From: Geosiphon pyriformis
Lineage: Eukaryota > Glomeromycota > Glomeromycetes > Archaeosporales > Geosiphonaceae
Direction of reading: 5' to 3'
DNA length: 64,000 bases
Assembly: GCA_016748015.1 (NCBI GenBank)
Contig: JAAOMT010000675.1
Location: 880,314-944,313 of the forward strand
How positions within the stretch are numbered: the stretch's first letter is position 1; each line of letters starts with the position of its first letter. Under the pieces are notes generated by a model, which was not told where the DNA came from, searched no databases, and was given only the letters and a program-made list of their open reading frames with translations. Positions 60,356 to 64,000 of the stretch are shown one piece after another. The position numbers and the translations under genes are program-made.

Positions 60356-61343
60356 TGTTACTAATAGAATTTTAGCTATTAATTAGCATAAAATTACTCT
60401 CATAATTCCCATTATTAATTAGCATATATTATTATTATTTTGATTATTACTTATTATTTAATCAAATTATCAAATATTATTACTCAATCAATAATCCGAT
60501 TTGTATCATAGAAATTAAGATGATCAAATTACACAATATCCTGAACCATTTAACATAGTCAAAATTCGCCAAAATTAATGGAAATTGGCCGAAATAATCA
60601 ATAGTTCAGTGAAATAACTTGTAGTTTGTCGAAATGTATCTTTAGTTTACCAAAATTGTAGCAAAGAGAAAAGTGCAAGTTTAAAGACTAGTACTACAAC
60701 AAGTTGTATAAAAGAAGAGCTTTTCTTTTCAAGAAAATGTATCTTCTCATATTTTTTTATAGTATCTTATTATAGCATTCTACTTTAGATATTTTAATTA
60801 AAACAAATTACCTTTTACATATCTCAAAATAAAATTAAAAATATTCGAAAACCAAATTCTTTAATTATTACATTTGAAATTCTTTCAACACAAACTAACG
60901 TTTTGAAATTGATTAGCTACCAATTTCAGTAATCTGTTAGTGACTTCAGGCCTGGACAGAAAACGTTTCTCTTGATAAAATTCTATTTCTTTTACATTTC
61001 TTTTATTTTTCTTTTTCTTTTCTTATTATAATTATTAGGGTAGTCTACAGACAAGATTCCTGTAGAAGAGTTGATTTTCACAGCAAAGTAATTACACATT
61101 TTTTTAGTGAGCTTCCAGATGAGCAATTCCTGGGAAAGAGTTAATGTTTACTACAACATAACTATACAAACAACTGGTACAGAATTGGCTATTCCACTTA
61201 TAAGCCCAACAGTTCAAATTATAGGAGATAATTTGAAGATAAATTCAGTTATTGGAGGTTCAATTGCTTTCAGAAAACGTAAAATTAGCAACAAACAAAC
61301 AGTAACAACAATCAAAAAAAGAGACCAAAAACTTCTGGTAACA
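60356..61343 (+). repeat. Solo LTR of family 1 inserted in the LINE reverse transcriptase
   Basis: 988 bp, TGTTACTAATAG...GGTAACA, homologous over its full length to the 3' LTR of A. The target duplicates are ATAC (60352-60355) and ATGC (61344-61347), one transition apart. The TTTGCCGAAAT-type U3 array (about 60565-60655) and a TTGTATAAAAGAAGAGC TATA element (about 60703) are present. Confidence 0.9.
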
Positions 61344-61860
61344 ATGCATTCAACAAATCTAAAAAACACTCTGCCACCTTATTATTACCATGCTTTAAAA
61401 GTTTATTAAAAATACCAGACATACTAGCAGTCTTGTTATCAAGCAGACTATTAATTACCAAAAGCAATTTCTTTATATTAATCTCTCTTATCACATCAGA
61501 AAAAGCATCATCTCTTATATAATTCAACAGTACATATTAGTAAGCCTAAAGATCAAGCATTGTTACAAACACAACCTGCTTTTTTGTCCAACTTTCCATA
61601 ATTATATTAACACTAAGCTTTACTTTTTCTGGTTTTAAAACCAGTTCACTATCTATTATCAAATAATCCAGAATCATTTTGTTAAAAAACCAATCCAAAA
61701 TGCTCTTAATCATATCACTTTTATTAAAACTAAAATTTTTCATGTGTTTCTCAATAATCTTCCTAATAGTTATTTCTTTAGCCAATTTTGACTTGTACAT
61801 TTTGGATTTTCTGTATTTTTTATAAACAGATAACAAATATTTAATAATATCCATTAAATT
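61344..61860 (-). pseudogene. LINE reverse transcriptase, N-terminal part
   Basis: YKKYRKSKMYKSKLAKEITI and EKHMKNFSFNKSDMIKSILD precede the RT fingers region DNKTASMSGIFNKLLKHGNN, equivalent to the usual NKTPGPDGI motif. It ends LDLLNA exactly at the solo LTR insertion. Confidence 0.8.
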
Positions 61861-61899
61861 TTCACCATTTTACACTATGTTTACAACTATAATAGTTTT

Positions 61900-64000
61900 A
61901 TCCACATCCAAAGTTAATTACTTTTTAATGAGATAATTGAATCCAAACATGTTATTTAAGCCCAACTTTTTAATAATTTTGGCAATTAACAATTCTAATC
62001 TAAAAAACTTAGAAGACTGTCTGTTTTTTGAATCCTAAAATTTATTGAACCAATGCTTTGAAAATATTTTACCACTTGATTTTACCATTACCTTTTTTAG
62101 CAACAAAAGCCTTAACATCTAAAAATTTATTTTTCATTACCAAAAGCTTGACAGAAAAGCATTTTCTGAATTGTATCTACCTGGCACTATCTGCATTCTT
62201 AATATTAAACTTTCAATGATTTTTATTAGCTTGTTTGCACAAAACATTTAAATAGACATCCAAAAACCCATCTACACCAATTGATACCAAAACAGTCTTG
62301 TGATTAGTGTTGAAAAATGTGAACACAGAATTAATTTTATGGCTAACAACTGTTGATAATAAGCTTTTACTAACAAAAATGTAATCCAAAACTTTCTTAA
62401 CGCTTCTCAAATTGCTTTAAGTTGAAGCTTTAACCAATGAATACCTACCAAAAAAGTTGACCAAATCCAAATTCAAACAAAACTTGAAACTTGCACTTTT
62501 TTTAGACATATTTTTATTGAAATTTCCACTCAATACCACAAAAGTGCTGGAGTTAACAGCTTTGACAATAAAAGAGTTGATCTTTAAAGCCTGATCAAAC
62601 TTAGTCTCAGTAGAAACAACAGCATACAAACCCAAAATCATGACTAAAAACTTGCTCTTGAAAAGAAGCCATACCAAAATAATACAACTGGAAATCTTTT
62701 CCACTTTGGAGACATAAAAAACCAATAAATTGTTTATAATAATGGCAACTTCAATACCAAAAAAACTCTCTTTCAAACCAAATATAAAGATTTAGACTCT
62801 CTTAAACTTATTTGCAATCCAAAATTTGACACTAGATCCTAACTTTGTTTTTATTATAAAAAAGATCATGATACCTAAATTTATATGCTAATAAACAATA
62901 TTTTTTTGCTTGGCAGGAACATTTAAACCTCTAATATTACAAGTAGCAAACTTCCAAACCAAATCTATTATTGAGAAAAAATTTTTTTTACATTCAAGCT
63001 AAAATTGTCTACTTTGGCCATTAGGTCTATAACAGTAGCTAACAGATTGTTTATATTTTTTTCTAATTTCAAAACAAACAATTTATTAAAAATTACAACT
63101 TTTACAACAATTTTACTATTAGTGGTCATATTCAAACTCTTACTCATTACTATATCTGTTTCTTGATTCTGTAATAAAAGAGTCACTAATGACTAATATC
63201 CAAAACTAAGCTAGAAAACTATTGGTTCAAGTGCATTTAATCTTTTAGTCAGCTTATTAACTTGCTTCACAAAACTGGTAAAATTGTGCTCAAAAGCAGC
63301 AAATCTATCACTTACATCCAAAAAAACCAGCAAAAAAAATTTAATATTTGAAAATAAACTAGCACCAGAAGAAACCAAAAACACCATGTAAAAAAAAAAA
63401 TTACCAGCAATTTGAGCTCAAGTTTTACCATTAAAAAAAATTGAATAAGCAATTAGTACCTGTTTCTTCCTATATATGTTGGCTAAACAAATTTAATTCT
63501 AAGAAAATATTACATGCTTATTACAGCTACTAAAATTTTTATCTACTAAGCACACATATAAACTTGGATTACAGCCAATAAAGCAAATCTTTCTATCATA
63601 TAATTCCAACAAACTAGCAAGATTATAAGCAATAATACCAACAGACAAAGTATATAACAAAGCCCAATAAAGATCTTTAAATACTTATAATTGCTTATTA
63701 ACAATAGCCAAAGCCATATATACAGAGTTCTTATCCATTAGAACTAATCATTTGGAAGCAACTAAGTTAACAACATCTGATAACTTAAACTCCATTAAGG
63801 TCTTTTGCCAAAAACCAATCAGTTGTATTTTAACAAAAACAATTTTGCCAAATTTAAAAAAGACTACTTCTATTGCTGATTTAGAAAAATCTACTGGGAT
63901 CTCCTTAACAATTACTTTTTAATCAGTTCTGCTGTTTGGTTTTTTAATATTATTATTGATTAGAATTTTTTCACTTATAGCCAATTTCTTAGCCCTGCCT
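61900..64000 (-). pseudogene. LINE N-terminal region and endonuclease (decayed)
   Basis: The N-terminal fragment at 62968-63186 includes MSKSLNMTTNSKIVVKVVIF and a coiled, leucine-rich NNLLATVIDLMAKVDN segment. The endonuclease part (62417-62776, 62213-62410) has LVMILGLYAVVSTETKF, NSSTFVVLSGNFNK (expected GDFN; Asp to Asn), KVLDYIFVSKSLL and FFNTNHKTVLVSIGV (expected TDH; Asp to Asn). Both catalytic Asp changes are G-to-A type. Such an endonuclease nicks target DNA for target-primed reverse transcription. Between 63190 and 64000 only fragments are visible. Confidence 0.78.

Larger units (their letters stand above)
57430..64000 (-). mobile_element. Non-LTR retrotransposon (LINE type with APE endonuclease, RT and RNase H), decayed, 5' end beyond the window
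   Basis: Reading leftward from 64000: an N-terminal region, endonuclease (about 62780-61900), RT start (61850-61348), solo LTR (60356-61343), RT continuation (60355-59300), thumb region, RNase H and a Cys/His-type C-terminal region down to about 57580. The RT joins exactly across the solo LTR (LDLLNA | CLSISSVSALWKRT). Nearly every domain carries stops and indels, making this one of the oldest elements here. It resembles LINE copies that I recall from Glomeromycotina genomes (from memory, unverified). Confidence 0.85.

Noticed and set aside
61107-61409. A 100-codon ORF inside the solo LTR of family 1
   Set aside because: It crosses the LTR/LINE junction and is broken in the equivalent position of the A LTR, so it is not conserved coding sequence.

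Overview
This window is almost entirely transposable-element sequence from an AT-rich eukaryotic genome; I find no convincing host gene. The reading frames are Ty3/gypsy-type LTR retrotransposon polyproteins and one non-LTR (LINE-type) element. They most resemble, from memory and not from a search, the repeats of arbuscular mycorrhizal fungi (Glomeromycotina, Rhizophagus/Gigaspora type). That assignment is an inference.

Layout. The left 57 kb is a Russian doll of nested insertions, which I resolved from LTR ends (TGTTA...TAACA), matching broken reading frames and 4-bp target-site duplications. Element B (plus strand; 5' part outside the window) is interrupted by element A (ends at 3991), by a solo LTR (6392-7225) and by element D2 (9054-57040). 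D2 is interrupted by D1 (13558-23491) and by F (26702-54925). The 3' LTR of F is interrupted by G (34277-54829, minus strand), and G is interrupted by H (40618-50977, minus strand). The deepest chain is therefore B > D2 > F > G > H. From about 57.4 kb to the right edge lies a decayed minus-strand LINE with endonuclease, reverse transcriptase and RNase H, split by a solo LTR of the element A family (60356-61343).

Four LTR families are present: family 1 (A and the solo LTR in the LINE, about 985 bp), family 2 (B, F, about 660-720 bp), family 3 (D1, D2, H and the solo LTR in B, about 790-880 bp) and family 4 (G, 1053-1054 bp). Families 3 and 4 carry an unusual pol: Gag with a CCHC knuckle, aspartic protease, a Cys-rich multi-CxxC module, a dUTPase-like domain, then reverse transcriptase, RNase H and integrase. 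All families carry an extra unrecognised ORF between integrase and the 3' LTR (ORF-X in families 1, 3 and 4; a different ORF-Y in family 2).

Every copy is disabled. The damage is dominated by C-to-T / G-to-A transitions: stops at former Trp, Gln and Arg codons, catalytic Asp changed to Asn in protease, reverse transcriptase, RNase H and endonuclease, and transition-only mismatches in the target-site duplications. The two LTRs of H differ by about 40 transitions and one transversion by hand count. This points to methylation-linked deamination or a RIP-like process. The most novel-looking parts are the CxxC-rich module plus dUTPase between protease and RT, the 3' accessory ORFs, and the family-specific U3 repeat arrays.
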